Origin: Arthrobacter_N sp051262515
GTDB taxonomy: Bacteria; Actinomycetota; Actinomycetes; Actinomycetales; Micrococcaceae
Reading direction: 5' to 3'
Assembly (NCBI RefSeq): GCF_051262515.1
Contig: NZ_JBIMER010000015.1
Coordinates: 1 to 64,000, forward strand
Length of the DNA stretch: 64,000 nt
The position numbers and the translations under genes are program-made. Below the pieces are notes generated by a model. That model searched no databases. It was not told the DNA's origin and saw nothing but the letters and a program-made list of their open reading frames with translations. Shown here piece after piece: positions 11,789 through 20,915 of this stretch (positions are counted from its first letter, which is position 1; each line of letters starts with the position of its first letter).

Positions 11789-13666
11789 TCACAAGGCCGG
11801 TTGCCGTTCGAGGCGGCCAGCCTCTGCAGTGCCCGCCAGGCGGGCGAAGGCGCCGCCCGCGGCCAGCAGCTCGGCGGGCGCGCCACGCTCGGCGATCCGA
11901 CCGCCGTCCAGCAGCACCAGCTGGTCCGCGCGCTCGACAGTGGAGAGCCGGTGCGCGATGGTGATCGTGGTCCTGCCTTCGGCCAACCTGTCCAGCGCCG
12001 CCTGGACCTGTGCCTCGGTGGTGTTGTCCAGCGCGGACGTGGCCTCGTCGAGCACCAGGACCCGGGGGTTGCGCAGCATGGTGCGGGCGATCGCCAGGCG
12101 CTGTTGTTCGCCGCCGGAGAAGCGGTGGCCGCGGGCGCCGACCAGCGTGTCCAGCCCCGCGGGCAGCCCGGCGACCAAGTCAGCGATGTGTGCCGAGGCC
12201 AGCGCGCTCCACAGCGCGGCGTCGTCTGCGCCAGGCGCTGCCAGCAGGAGGTTGTCCCGGATCGACGCGTGGATCAGGTAGGACTCCTGGGACACGACGC
12301 CGACGACCCTCGCCAGGTCGACGGCCGAAAAGCCGCGCACGTCGATGCCGTCGATGGTGACGCGCCCGCTGCCTGCGTCGTGCAGGCGGGGAACCAGAGC
12401 GCCCAGCGTCGTCTTCCCGGAGCCGGTTGGTCCGACCACCGCCGTCGTGGTGCCGGCCGGCACGCTCAGGTTCACTCCGCGCAGGACGGGCGCTCCGCGA
12501 TCGTAGGCGAATTCCACGTTCTCGAACCGCACGTCGCCGCGGATGGCGGTGGGTTCGATGGCCACCGGCCGGAGGGGCGGCGCGATGTCCGGCTCGAGAT
12601 CCAGGTATTCGAAGATCCTGCTGAACAAGGCCAGTGCAGTGACCCACTGGACGCCGACGTTGAGCAGTCCCATGATGGGCCGGAAGATGGTCCCCTGCAG
12701 CGCGGTGAACGCCACCAGCGTGCCGATCGTCATTCCGCCGGTGGCGGCCGGGAAGCCCGCGGCCAGATAGATCGCGGCGGGGATGGCGGCGAAGACGATT
12801 CCCATGGTCGCCATACGCCAGCGGCCGGCCAACTGCGAGCGCATCTCCAGGCCGATCAGCCGCTCCGAGGACTCGGCGAACCGTCCGGCGTCGCGTCCGG
12901 TGGTTCCGAGCGTTTTCGCGAGCCGCACCCCGGAGACGGACAGTCCCTCCTCCACCTGGGTGTGCAGTTTGGCCAACTCCTTCTGGCGCTCGGCCGTGAT
13001 GTCGCGGCGGAGCAGGGCCACCCTCCGGCTGATCCAGATGGCCGGAGGGATCACGATCAGGGACAACAGGCTGAGCTGGGGCGAAAGGGCCACCATGGCA
13101 ACGGCCGTGGCCACCGCCGTCGTGAGGCTGGATGCGACGGAGGTGGCCGAGGTGGTGACCACGGATTGCATGCCGGAGATGTCGTGCGTCAGGCGGGATT
13201 GGACGTCGCCTCCGTGGGTTCGGGTGAAGAAGCCGAGCGATTGGCGCTGCAGGTGGGTGAAGAGGCTGGTCCGCAGCCCGTGCATGACCTGCTGGCCCAT
13301 GTCGGTCGCCATCCACGTTTGGACGACGCCGATGACCGCGGTGGCCGCGGCAACGGCAACGAGGCCTCCGGCGAGCGACGTGAGCAGGGGGACGTTACCG
13401 TCCGGGAGTGCGCTGTCGATGATGGCCCGGATGAGGAACGGTTGGGCGAGCCCGACCACCGAGGAGATGCTGATGAGCAGGACGACGACGGCGATGCGGG
13501 CCTTGTGCGGAGCGAAGAGGACCGCGATGCGACGGAGACTGACGGGATGGGCGCTCAGCTGGTTCCGGTCGGCCGGGTCGACGCGCCCGACCCGGTGGGA
13601 TCCTCCGCTGCCGCCGACGGGCACCGTGCCGACCGCATCCGCGGGGGGACTCTGTGGTTTCGCCAA
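11789..13666 (-). CDS. ABC exporter, fused membrane and ATPase domains
   Basis: A half-transporter of the multidrug/lipid exporter type (about 625 residues) that works as a dimer. Six membrane segments occupy roughly residues 40-330; the ATPase follows with Walker A GPTGSGKTT, the signature FSGGEQQRLAIARTML and Walker B VLVLDEATSALD. The start is assigned to a TTG at 13666 because a consensus AGGAGG lies at 13675-13680, 8 nt upstream; a GTG at 13705 would have no ribosome site. It is divergent from a MarR regulator, the usual arrangement for a drug-inducible pump, and a TTGCCCGGCAA palindrome lies between them. Confidence 0.9.
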   Translation of the reverse strand: MAKPQSPPADAVGTVPVGGSGGSHRVGRVDPADRNQLSAHPVSLRRIAVLFAPHKARIAVVVLLISISSVVGLAQPFLIRAIIDSALPDGNVPLLTSLAGGLVAVAAATAVIGVVQTWMATDMGQQVMHGLRTSLFTHLQRQSLGFFTRTHGGDVQSRLTHDISGMQSVVTTSATSVASSLTTAVATAVAMVALSPQLSLLSLIVIPPAIWISRRVALLRRDITAERQKELAKLHTQVEEGLSVSGVRLAKTLGTTGRDAGRFAESSERLIGLEMRSQLAGRWRMATMGIVFAAIPAAIYLAAGFPAATGGMTIGTLVAFTALQGTIFRPIMGLLNVGVQWVTALALFSRIFEYLDLEPDIAPPLRPVAIEPTAIRGDVRFENVEFAYDRGAPVLRGVNLSVPAGTTTAVVGPTGSGKTTLGALVPRLHDAGSGRVTIDGIDVRGFSAVDLARVVGVVSQESYLIHASIRDNLLLAAPGADDAALWSALASAHIADLVAGLPAGLDTLVGARGHRFSGGEQQRLAIARTMLRNPRVLVLDEATSALDNTTEAQVQAALDRLAEGRTTITIAHRLSTVERADQLVLLDGGRIAERGAPAELLAAGGAFARLAGTAEAGRLERQPAL

Positions 13667-13733
13667 GGACGCCACCTCCTGTGAAGCGGTGCGCCCGTCG
13701 CGCACTCAATACAGAGGTTACCTCACTATGTGG

Positions 13734-13744
13734 TTGCCCGGCAA
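13734..13744. promoter_or_regulatory. Candidate MarR operator
   Basis: TTGCCCGGCAA is an 11-nt perfect dyad immediately upstream of the -10 hexamer (TAGACT, 13749-13754) of the marR-like gene and about 70 nt from the start of the divergent exporter. Its size and place suit a MarR dimer controlling both genes. Confidence 0.5.
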
Positions 13745-13760
13745 TCTGTAGACTGGTGGC

Positions 13761-14306
13761 ATGCCCCTCGACCATCCCTCGCTCCCCGACTCGGCCGCTC
13801 TCGGCGACCTCTTCCATGCGGCGTTCCGCGGGCTGCGACGGACTTGGGCTGCTCAGTTGGCGCCGTTCGAACTGACCCCGCACCAGTGGCGCGCCCTCCA
13901 CGTCCTGGCCGGCGGCGGCCACGTCCACCCACATACGTATCCCGAAGCCCCGCACCGGCGGCGACCGGCTGCCGGGGACGATGTCGAGGCCGAGCCCCAG
14001 GCGCTGAGGTTGAACGAGCTCGCGGACCGGCTGCGCATCGCTCCGCGTTCGGCCACGGAGGTGGTCGACCAACTCGAGGCGAAGCAACTCGTGTCACGGC
14101 GGGCCGATCCGCGCGACCGCCGGGCGACGCAGGTGGTGTTGACCGCGCAGGGCACGGCGCTCCAGCAACGTGTCATGGCCGTTCGGCGTCGCGAGTCAGG
14201 CCGCTTCTTCGGGCGGCTGGAAACGGATGAGCAGGCGGAACTTGCCCGCTTGCTCACCGTCCTCGCCGAGGACACGGATCCGGTCGCCCCCCGGCGAATG
14301 CCCTAG
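13761..14306 (+). CDS. MarR-family regulator with a His-rich insertion
   Basis: A winged-helix regulator of 181 residues. The recognition region (LRLNELADRLRIAPRSATEVVDQLEAKQLVSRR) and the wing (DPRDRRATQVVLTAQG) are clear. Between the dimerisation helices and the recognition helices, at about residues 51-81, sits an extra loop rich in His, Pro and charged residues (GGGHVHPHTYPEAPHRR and onward); ordinary MarR proteins run directly from the Val-Leu of that helix into the HTH. The start codon is 6 nt from TAGACT. It probably controls the divergent ABC exporter. Its last bases overlap the stop of the convergent PAP2 gene. Confidence 0.88.
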   Translation: MPLDHPSLPDSAALGDLFHAAFRGLRRTWAAQLAPFELTPHQWRALHVLAGGGHVHPHTYPEAPHRRRPAAGDDVEAEPQALRLNELADRLRIAPRSATEVVDQLEAKQLVSRRADPRDRRATQVVLTAQGTALQQRVMAVRRRESGRFFGRLETDEQAELARLLTVLAEDTDPVAPRRMP

Positions 14307-15070
14307 CGGGCCGCCGGAGGTCCCGCCGGCTCCGTGTCGGGACCCGCCGGAGTGCCGGCGGGTTCCGCCGTGTGCCAGGTGTCCACGGCGATTGCCAGGC
14401 CGAGAATGGCCATCGCGATGCACATGGACCCGACAACATCGGTGAACCAATGGAACCCCGTGTAGAGGCGGCTCGAGGCCGACGACAGGATCCACAGCAC
14501 CGCCGCCGCGAGGCCGCCCCAGAACATCCACGGCCTCGGGTTGGTGTGCCTGGAATAGAGCACGTAGAAGCCCAGCAGCGCGAAGTTGGTCGCGCCCAGC
14601 GTGTGCCCGGAAATGAAGGAAAACGTATGGTCGGCCTCGAACAGCACCATCAGGTCCGGCGGTGGGCGCGGCCTGTCCACGGTGTCGCGGATGACAATGG
14701 CGATTCCGACGCCCAGCAGCATCCCTCCGGCGAGCATCGTGGGACGCCAGGCGTGCTTGCCGAGCCAGATCCACCCCACGGTCAGCACCAACATCAGCAC
14801 CGGCAGGAAGACGGGGCCGGTGACCATGGAGAGGAACCACATCACCCCGTCCCATCGCGGACCGCGCAGCTCCACGAACCAGTCGCGCAAAGGCTCGTCC
14901 AGGGCGGCCGCCCCGGCGTCGTTCAGGATGCTCCACAGGATGTAAGCAAAGCCGGAGAGGCCAACGACGGCCAAGGTGGCCGCCGTCCGCAGCAGACCCA
15001 GCCGCCCCTGCTCCGGCATGGGCCGTTGTTCGTCGAAGTAGCGCCGCACCACGGCGCGCGCATCTGCCAT
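14303..15070 (-). CDS. PAP2-family membrane phosphatase
   Basis: A 255-residue integral membrane phosphatase of the type-2 phosphatidic acid phosphatase family, acting on lipid phosphates such as undecaprenyl or phosphatidic acid. All three motifs are readable: RDTVDRPRP, SFISGHT and SRLYTGFHWFTD, with about six membrane segments. The ATG at 15070 (MADARAVV) lies 7 nt after TACGCT (15078-15083), pointing to a leaderless transcript; the 64-codon upstream extension is low-complexity. The exact substrate is undetermined. Confidence 0.9.
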   Translation of the reverse strand: MADARAVVRRYFDEQRPMPEQGRLGLLRTAATLAVVGLSGFAYILWSILNDAGAAALDEPLRDWFVELRGPRWDGVMWFLSMVTGPVFLPVLMLVLTVGWIWLGKHAWRPTMLAGGMLLGVGIAIVIRDTVDRPRPPPDLMVLFEADHTFSFISGHTLGATNFALLGFYVLYSRHTNPRPWMFWGGLAAAVLWILSSASSRLYTGFHWFTDVVGSMCIAMAILGLAIAVDTWHTAEPAGTPAGPDTEPAGPPAAR

Positions 15071-15194
15071 GCCCAAAAGCGTAGCCCTCCGGGGACGGCC
15101 GCGCAGGACATCGGCTCGGATCCCCGGACCGGGCGCGGCGCGGGGGCGGAACCCGGATTGTGCCGACCCGCCGCGGACAGGACAGGATGGGGCG

Positions 15195-16367
15195 GTGACC
15201 ACTGCCCCGCGCCTCTGGCTTCCCGCCGGACTCTCCCTGATGATGGTCGGCTGGGGAGCCAACCAGTTCGCCTCGCTGCTCGCGTTCTATCGGCAGGAGC
15301 ACGGGTTTTCCGAGCTGGCCGTGACCGCGATGCTCGGCATCTACGTGCTGGGGCTGATTCCCGCCCTGCTGGTCACCGGACCCGTCTCCGACTTCGCGGG
15401 GCGCCGCCGGCTGACGCTTGGCGCCATCCTGCTGTCCATCCTCGCCAGCGCCATCATGGCTTGTGGCGGCCTGGGCGCGGCACCGCTTTTCGTGGGAAGG
15501 TTCGTGGCCGGTGTGGCCACCGGGATCGCCATGGCTGCCGCGACCAGCTGGATCAAGGAACTCTCGCAACGTCCGTGGGCCGAGACTCCGGCAGCCGGCG
15601 CCGGAGCGCGACGGGCTTCCCTGCTGGCGACGGCCGGATTCTGGCTGGGCCCGGTGGTCAGCGGTCTGGTGGCGAACTGGGCGCCGCACCCGGGGATCCT
15701 TCCCTGTGTCCTGCACATGGTCCTGTGCGTACCGTTGCTGGCGTTCACAGCGCGGCTCCCGGAGACGCGCCCCCGCACCAACCGTCCGCCGGGGATCCTC
15801 CACCTTCTGACCACGACGCCGGTCCCGAGGTTCCGCCGCGTCGTCGCCCCGGCCGCGCCCTGGGTCTTCGGCTCCGGGACGATCGGTTTCGCCGTCGTCC
15901 CCGGCATGATCGACGACGTCGGGGGCTCGCGGGTGCTCTATGCGACGGCGGCCGTCGCCCTGACCCTGGGTTGCGGCGTGGCGGTCCAGCCGTTGGCCCG
16001 CCGTCTCGACTCGGACCGGTCCGCGCGTGCCCTGCTCGCGTCGCTGGGGACCGTCCTGGCGGGCCTTCTGGTGGCTGTCTCAGCCGTCGTGGTGCAGGAT
16101 CCGTGGACGGGACTGGCGGCCTCCGCCGTGTTGGGCGCCGGGTACGGACTCCTGATGGTGTCCGGGCTCCTCGAGACCCACCGCGCGGCCGGGCCGCACC
16201 AGATGGGCGCGCTCACAGGCCGCTACTACACGCTGGCCTACCTGGGCTTCCTGACCCCCACCGTCCTGGCCTTCGCCGGTCGATGGGCGGACCCGGTCGC
16301 GATCCTGGCGTTCGTCGCCGTCCTCTGCGCGGCATCGATCGCAACGGTGGCCGCAAACGCGCGGTGA
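15195..16367 (+). CDS. MFS transporter
   Basis: A 390-residue major facilitator with about 12 membrane segments. The loop between helices 2 and 3 reads VSDFAGRRRLT, a form of the family motif GxxxDrxGRR. I assigned the GTG that opens VTTAPRLWLPAG, where hydrophobic sequence begins; the longer frame starts within Arg/Pro-rich sequence overlapping the divergent PAP2 gene's start. Substrate is not evident; drug or metabolite efflux is most likely. Confidence 0.83.
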   Translation: MTTAPRLWLPAGLSLMMVGWGANQFASLLAFYRQEHGFSELAVTAMLGIYVLGLIPALLVTGPVSDFAGRRRLTLGAILLSILASAIMACGGLGAAPLFVGRFVAGVATGIAMAAATSWIKELSQRPWAETPAAGAGARRASLLATAGFWLGPVVSGLVANWAPHPGILPCVLHMVLCVPLLAFTARLPETRPRTNRPPGILHLLTTTPVPRFRRVVAPAAPWVFGSGTIGFAVVPGMIDDVGGSRVLYATAAVALTLGCGVAVQPLARRLDSDRSARALLASLGTVLAGLLVAVSAVVVQDPWTGLAASAVLGAGYGLLMVSGLLETHRAAGPHQMGALTGRYYTLAYLGFLTPTVLAFAGRWADPVAILAFVAVLCAASIATVAANAR

Positions 16368-16464
16368 CCCGTCCTATACAGCGCCGGTCGGGCGGCGCAT
16401 GATGGGCATGTCAGCACAAGTTCCCGGCCACGGAACGCGGTCGGGTGGCCAACAGGAGGAAGCC

Positions 16465-16929
16465 GTGGAAGAGAGCAACAACGACCAGAGCACCCAGGCC
16501 GGCCGGATAGTCGTCGGTATCGACGGATCCGAGGGTTCGGTCGCCGCCCTGCGGACCGCACAGCGGATCGCGGGCTCGCTGGGCCAACGCATCGTGGCCC
16601 TCGCCTGTTGGGATATTCCGGCGATTCCCGACGGCTACTCGCAAATTGGCCGGAATGAATTCGAGGATCGCGCCAAGGAGGATCTGGAACGGACCCTGGG
16701 GAAGGCCTTCGGTGACGACCGGCCGAAGGACCTCGAGGCGGTGGTGCGGTACGGAAGCGCACGACCCCTCCTGATCGAGGCCAGCCAGGATGCCGACATG
16801 CTGGTTCTAGGCCGGCGAGGCCACGGGGGGTTCCACGGCCTCCATCTGGGATCCGTGAGTTCGGCCTGCGTGGCACGCGCCCACTGCCCCGTGCTGGTGG
16901 TCCACACGACGGACACCGCACTGGGCTGA
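16465..16929 (+). CDS. Universal stress protein (UspA family)
   Basis: A single-domain USP of 154 residues with VVGIDGSEGS near the N-terminus and the ATP-binding loop GRRGHGGFHGLHLGSVS near the C-terminus (the GxxGxnGxxxGS pattern), so it is of the nucleotide-binding class. GTG at 16465 follows AGGAGG (16454-16459); the longer frame begins upstream of that site. Such proteins respond to starvation, hypoxia or oxidative stress, but no regulator site is evident. Convergent with the amidohydrolase gene, 19 nt apart. Confidence 0.87.
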   Translation: MEESNNDQSTQAGRIVVGIDGSEGSVAALRTAQRIAGSLGQRIVALACWDIPAIPDGYSQIGRNEFEDRAKEDLERTLGKAFGDDRPKDLEAVVRYGSARPLLIEASQDADMLVLGRRGHGGFHGLHLGSVSSACVARAHCPVLVVHTTDTALG

Positions 16930-16948
16930 CGGGCGCGGCGCCGCCCCG

Positions 16949-18166
16949 CTAGGGCGCGAGGTAGGCCCGGACCGCGGTGATCGCCGCCGTCGTACCGGTG
17001 CTGAGGGTCGGTTCCATGACCGGCCCGAAGAACGGCGAGTGGTTCACCGGCATCTCCTCCGCCGGCCCCTCGAAGCCCCCGAACATCCAGTACACCTGCG
17101 GAACGCCGATCGAATCGGCCAGGTGCCCGACGTCCTCGCTGCCCATCAGCGCCGGCTGTTCGTGCACGTTGTCCTCGCCGATGACGCTCCGCAGCGCGGC
17201 GGCGACGCGGTCGGTGGCGTCCGGGTCGTTGTAGCAGCGGGGGAAGGAGTAGAGCTCCTCGACCTCCGGCTCGGGCGCCGCGCCGGCGGCGGCCTCGGCG
17301 CTGACGATGCGTTTCACGGCCGCGATGACCTGGGCGCGGACCGGTTCCTCGAACGTGCGGATGTTCAGCGTGAACTCCGCGCGGTCCGGGATGATGTTTT
17401 CCTTCAGCCCCGCGTGGAAGGTTCCCGCCGTGACGACCGCGGGCTTCATCGGTCCGAGTTCGCGGGAGACGATGGTCTGCAGCCGCGTGATCATGTGCGC
17501 CCCGATGACGATCGGATCGATGCCGCTCTGTGGCTGCGAGCCGTGCGATTGCTTGCCCCGGACGGTCACCCTGAGCGAGTCGGCCATGGCCATGGCCGTG
17601 CCGCGGCTGTAGTTGACGTGCCCCGCCCGCAGCGGCATGACGTGCTGGCCGAGGACCACTTCGGGCCGCGGCGCGCGGTCCCACAACCCGTCCTCGAGCA
17701 TGGCGCGGGCGCCGGCCCCGGTCTCCTCGCCGGGCTGAAACACCAGCACCAGCGTGCCGGACCAGGTCCCGCGCTCGCGCAGGAGCACCTTCGCCATGGT
17801 GAGCGACGCCGTGACATGGGTGTCGTGGCCGCAGCCGTGCATCACGGGGACCTCGGTTCCGTCCTCGAGCGTCCCGCGGGCCGTGCTGGCGTAGTCGAGT
17901 CCCGTGTCCTCGGCGATCGGCAGCCCATCGGTGTCCGCCCTGAACGCGACCACGGGGCCGTCGCCGTTGCGGATGACGCCGACGACGCCGGTTCCGCCGC
18001 AGCGGAAGTTCTCGACGCCCAGCGCGTCCAGCGCGGATTCGATGTACGCGGCGGTCGCGGACTCCTGCATGGACAGTTCGGGGTTGGCGTGGAGGTGGCG
18101 GTAAAGGCCGTGCATCTCCTCGCGCTCTGCCGCGGTGAGTTCCAGTCCGTTGTGTGTCGTTGCCAT
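16949..18166 (-). CDS. M20-family amidohydrolase
   Basis: A 405-residue zinc amidohydrolase of the hippurate hydrolase/N-acyl-amino-acid deacylase group. The metal-binding set is present: HGCGHDTH (Cys112, His114), FQPGEETGAGA with the Glu pair near 147-148, GQHVMPLRAGH, and GSEDVGHL toward the C-terminus. It cleaves N-acyl amino acids or dipeptides, giving free amino acid plus acid. It is the last gene of an operon with two integral membrane proteins (starting at 19687) and downstream of an Lrp-type regulator, which suggests import of the substrate followed by hydrolysis. Start at the ATG opening MATTHNGLEL. Confidence 0.9.
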   Translation of the reverse strand: MATTHNGLELTAAEREEMHGLYRHLHANPELSMQESATAAYIESALDALGVENFRCGGTGVVGVIRNGDGPVVAFRADTDGLPIAEDTGLDYASTARGTLEDGTEVPVMHGCGHDTHVTASLTMAKVLLRERGTWSGTLVLVFQPGEETGAGARAMLEDGLWDRAPRPEVVLGQHVMPLRAGHVNYSRGTAMAMADSLRVTVRGKQSHGSQPQSGIDPIVIGAHMITRLQTIVSRELGPMKPAVVTAGTFHAGLKENIIPDRAEFTLNIRTFEEPVRAQVIAAVKRIVSAEAAAGAAPEPEVEELYSFPRCYNDPDATDRVAAALRSVIGEDNVHEQPALMGSEDVGHLADSIGVPQVYWMFGGFEGPAEEMPVNHSPFFGPVMEPTLSTGTTAAITAVRAYLAP

Positions 18167-18180
18167 GATTCGGGGGACTC

Positions 18181-18915
18181 CTAGGATTCGTGCGGTTCTT
18201 CGGCGACCGGCGCGTGGACCGTCTTGCGGTCCCGCAGGAACCACGCCAGGAAAATGGTGGACACCACGACGATGGCGGTTCCGTAGAAGGCCATCTGCGG
18301 CACGGACCGGATCACCACGAACAGCATGATCAGGGACAGGACGACGGCGATGATCGTGGCGCGCACCTGACGCATCGATACGATGCTCTGCACGAGAACC
18401 GCGCCGAGGACCGACGGCAGGATGTACAGCCGGGCCACGTCGATGACCTCCGTCGGAATGACGCTGATCAGCCACGTGCCGAGGATGCCGACGAAGATCA
18501 GCAGCGACGTCAGGTGGACGGCGGCGGCCCCGCAGATCGCCATGACGGCGGCGATGTCTCCGCGCCGCGTTCCGGGCTTGGCTCCGATGCTGGACTGGGC
18601 GACGAGCGCCGCGGGCAGGAGCTTGTTGGAGATGTTGCCGATCATGAACGCCTGGTACATCGCGGAGGAGCCGAGGATCGGGAAGTACGTCACGGGCTCT
18701 AGGATCCACAGCACGCCGAACACCGCGGCGACGGCGAGGAACGCGACCCAGATCTGGCCACCGGTGAGTTCCATGCCGGAGAAGAAGGCCAGGTAGACCG
18801 GACCGATGAGCGATAGCACCAGGCCCGCGGTCATCGTGATGCTGCCCCAGCGGGACGTGGTGTTTTCAAATTCCGTCATGCCCGCGGCGGCGCGGCTGTC
18901 GAGTTGCATGCTCAT
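18181..18915 (-). CDS. Small integral membrane protein, partner of the DUF5058-like gene
   Basis: A 244-residue polytopic protein with about seven hydrophobic segments and a short charged C-terminal tail (RDRKTVHAPVAEEPHES). I do not recognise a named family with certainty. It lies 25 nt after the DUF5058-like gene and 14 nt before the M20 amidohydrolase, all on the minus strand. The paired small membrane proteins resemble two-subunit transporters such as YjiG/YjiH, and the likely role is uptake of the amidohydrolase substrate; this is inferred from context. Start at ATG before SMQLDSRAAAG. Confidence 0.7.
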   Translation of the reverse strand: MSMQLDSRAAAGMTEFENTTSRWGSITMTAGLVLSLIGPVYLAFFSGMELTGGQIWVAFLAVAAVFGVLWILEPVTYFPILGSSAMYQAFMIGNISNKLLPAALVAQSSIGAKPGTRRGDIAAVMAICGAAAVHLTSLLIFVGILGTWLISVIPTEVIDVARLYILPSVLGAVLVQSIVSMRQVRATIIAVVLSLIMLFVVIRSVPQMAFYGTAIVVVSTIFLAWFLRDRKTVHAPVAEEPHES

Positions 18916-18940
18916 GGTGTTTCCCTTCGAAAAATGCGGG

Positions 18941-19687
18941 CTAGGCGGAGTGGGCGGAGTACGCGACGATGAGGGCGATGACGATGGAGATTCCCAGCGC
19001 CCATTCGCGCAGCCAGCGAACGCCGAAGTGCTTGGCGATGAACAGGCACACGCCCATGGCAGCCGCGGAGGCGACGACCGCCAGCACGTGGACACCGGAC
19101 TTCGGAAGCTCGCTGAGCGTCAGCATGCTGAAGGCGCCCAGCAGGGCGGCGCTCGGAATGATGGCCATGGCGGCGGGGTTCAATTTGGCCAGGCTCTTGC
19201 TGCCGCGCTTGAGAACCGGGGTGAGGATCAGCGTGGAGAGCATCCACATGGCCCCGCTGAGGCTCATGGCAATGAACGCCAGCGCGAAGATCTGCTGCGT
19301 GTAGTCCGGACCGCCGAGGGTAACCCCCGCGGTGCCGGCCGCGATGCCGGCGGACGCGACCTCCGCCGCCGCCGAGCCGATGAGGCCGATACGTACGAGC
19401 ACCGCGGGCGTCCCGAAGAGGGCCAACAATGCGACGGCCACCAGCACGACGGCGAGCGACGGGCCGATGGAGGCGACGGCGCCGGCGCGGAACGCGTCCT
19501 TGACGTCCGTGGCTTCCATGCCGATCTCCGGGGCGGCCTTGCGGGCGGCCTTCACGTAGAGGACCGACTGGAGAACGATGACGGCGAAGACGCCGAGCGC
19601 GCAGAACCAGACGATGGGCGAGTTGGCCGCGGCGAGAATATCCGTGGATCCGGGGTTGACCTGCAGCGGGATGTTCAGGGAACTCAT
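18941..19687 (-). CDS. DUF5058-like membrane protein
   Basis: A 248-residue integral membrane protein with about six hydrophobic segments. The segment ANSPIVWFCALGVFAVIVLQ followed by a Lys/Arg-rich loop and the GAVASIGPSLAVVLVAVALL helix match my memory of the DUF5058 family, which occurs beside M20 peptidases; this match needs a profile search. The ATG at 19687 was chosen for the AGGAG site 10 nt upstream; a second in-frame ATG at 19708 has none. It is first in the three-gene unit ending with the amidohydrolase. Confidence 0.72.
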   Translation of the reverse strand: MSSLNIPLQVNPGSTDILAAANSPIVWFCALGVFAVIVLQSVLYVKAARKAAPEIGMEATDVKDAFRAGAVASIGPSLAVVLVAVALLALFGTPAVLVRIGLIGSAAAEVASAGIAAGTAGVTLGGPDYTQQIFALAFIAMSLSGAMWMLSTLILTPVLKRGSKSLAKLNPAAMAIIPSAALLGAFSMLTLSELPKSGVHVLAVVASAAAMGVCLFIAKHFGVRWLREWALGISIVIALIVAYSAHSA

Positions 19688-19719
19688 GCCTGCGCGGCTC
19701 CTGTTCATGTGATCGGGGA

Positions 19720-19790
19720 CACCCAAAGCTTCCTTGGGGTGAACACCACGATCCAGTGTGATCCGCGTCATGACAAGAGCTGCCGGAAAT
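19720..19790 (-). promoter_or_regulatory. Promoter and leader hairpin of the amidohydrolase operon
   Basis: On the minus strand TTGTCA is followed after 17 nt by GATCGT, a plausible promoter. Downstream, 19720-19741 forms a 9-bp stem (one mismatch) around a CTTC loop. It lies about 35 nt ahead of the DUF5058-like start codon and could be an attenuator or an operator for the adjacent Lrp-type regulator. The rest of 19688-19876 shows no gene. Confidence 0.4.
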
Positions 19791-19876
19791 AGACAGATGT
19801 TTGGCCACATCCCCCACACTGGGCCTCCCACGTGTCTTTTTCGTCGGTAATCGTCACGCGCGGCGGCGCGGACGAC

Positions 19877-20845
19877 TCAAAAGGCCAGGTGGTTCAACCG
19901 TCCCCCGCGCTTGCGCGCGTGCAACAGGATGGTGGACTCGATCGATTCCGCCTCCTGGGCCCAGTCCGACGTCGTAATGAAGTCGTAGAGCTCCGCGTTG
20001 GTCGCGAACGTGACGTTGGCAACGACGTGGCAGGCGCCCGCGACGGCCACCGCGTAGCGGACCTGCCGATGGGTCGCCAGTAGGCGGCCCAGGTGTTCGA
20101 CCTTCTGCGGAGCCGCGCTGATCCAGAGCATCGCCTCCACGGGAAGCCCCAGGGTCCCCGGCTCCACGAGCGCCCGGATCTGCACGCGGCTGTTCGCCAG
20201 CATCCAGTCCAGCCTGCGGCCGGCCGTCGTTTCCGACGTCGAAGCCCGCCGGGCGATGGTTTCGAGGCTGGCCCTGCCGTCCTCCGCCAGGGCGTTGGCG
20301 ATGCGCAGATCGACGCCGGACAGGGTGTCGTCGGGGATCATGCCGGCGGTCTCCGGCGTGAAATCGTTGGTCAGCGCCGCGATTTGTTCGGGCGTGATGG
20401 CCTCGGACGTCCACCGCCTGATGGTGCGGAAATAGCGGAGGATCGGATAGCTCAGCGCGCGCACCAACCCCACCGTCGCCGGGACCTCCGTGGTCAGCAC
20501 ATTACGCATTGCGCCGTGGTCGAACAGAAGCTCCGCGACGCAGTCGGCGCCCCCGGTCATGATGTAGGAGAACGTGGAGTCCTGCCGCTGCGCCACGGAT
20601 TCGGCTGTTACCCGCGCGGTTCCGGGCGCGCACTGGAGCCGCAACAGCGCCGACTCCGCGCGCAGGCGAATGCCCACGATGTTGACGAGCTCCGCCTCGA
20701 TCAGCTCGTTGCCACGCCGGCCGATCGTGCGTTCGGGCTCCTGCAGCACCGCGGCGATCTTCCGCCACGGCGCGCGGGGGTCCACCTGGAGCGCGGCCAC
20801 GATGCGCATTTCCAAGTCGTCGAGAACCCGGTCCACGGGCGCCAC
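19877..20845 (-). CDS. Lrp/AsnC-family regulator with duplicated DNA-binding domain
   Basis: A 322-residue protein, about twice the usual Lrp length. The first half has an AsnC-type HTH (LDDLEMRIVAALQVDPRA and onward) and an effector-like domain; the second half repeats the plan with LSGVDLRIANALAEDGRAS as the second HTH and a RAM-like C-terminal domain. The GTG at 20845 follows GGAGG. The amidohydrolase/membrane-protein operon follows in the same direction, so it is the likely target, with an amino acid or peptide as effector (inference). Confidence 0.83.
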   Translation of the reverse strand: MAPVDRVLDDLEMRIVAALQVDPRAPWRKIAAVLQEPERTIGRRGNELIEAELVNIVGIRLRAESALLRLQCAPGTARVTAESVAQRQDSTFSYIMTGGADCVAELLFDHGAMRNVLTTEVPATVGLVRALSYPILRYFRTIRRWTSEAITPEQIAALTNDFTPETAGMIPDDTLSGVDLRIANALAEDGRASLETIARRASTSETTAGRRLDWMLANSRVQIRALVEPGTLGLPVEAMLWISAAPQKVEHLGRLLATHRQVRYAVAVAGACHVVANVTFATNAELYDFITTSDWAQEAESIESTILLHARKRGGRLNHLAF

Positions 20846-20915
20846 CTTTCCTCCAGAGGGTCACCGAGAAGCCTAACGGCAGGCCGGCGACAGGAACGTC
20901 GTGCGACCCGTCCCG

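Noticed and set aside
10533..12281. Plus-strand 582-codon reading frame
   Set aside because: Shadow of the xi-class transferase and the ABC exporter; no domain, no ribosome site.
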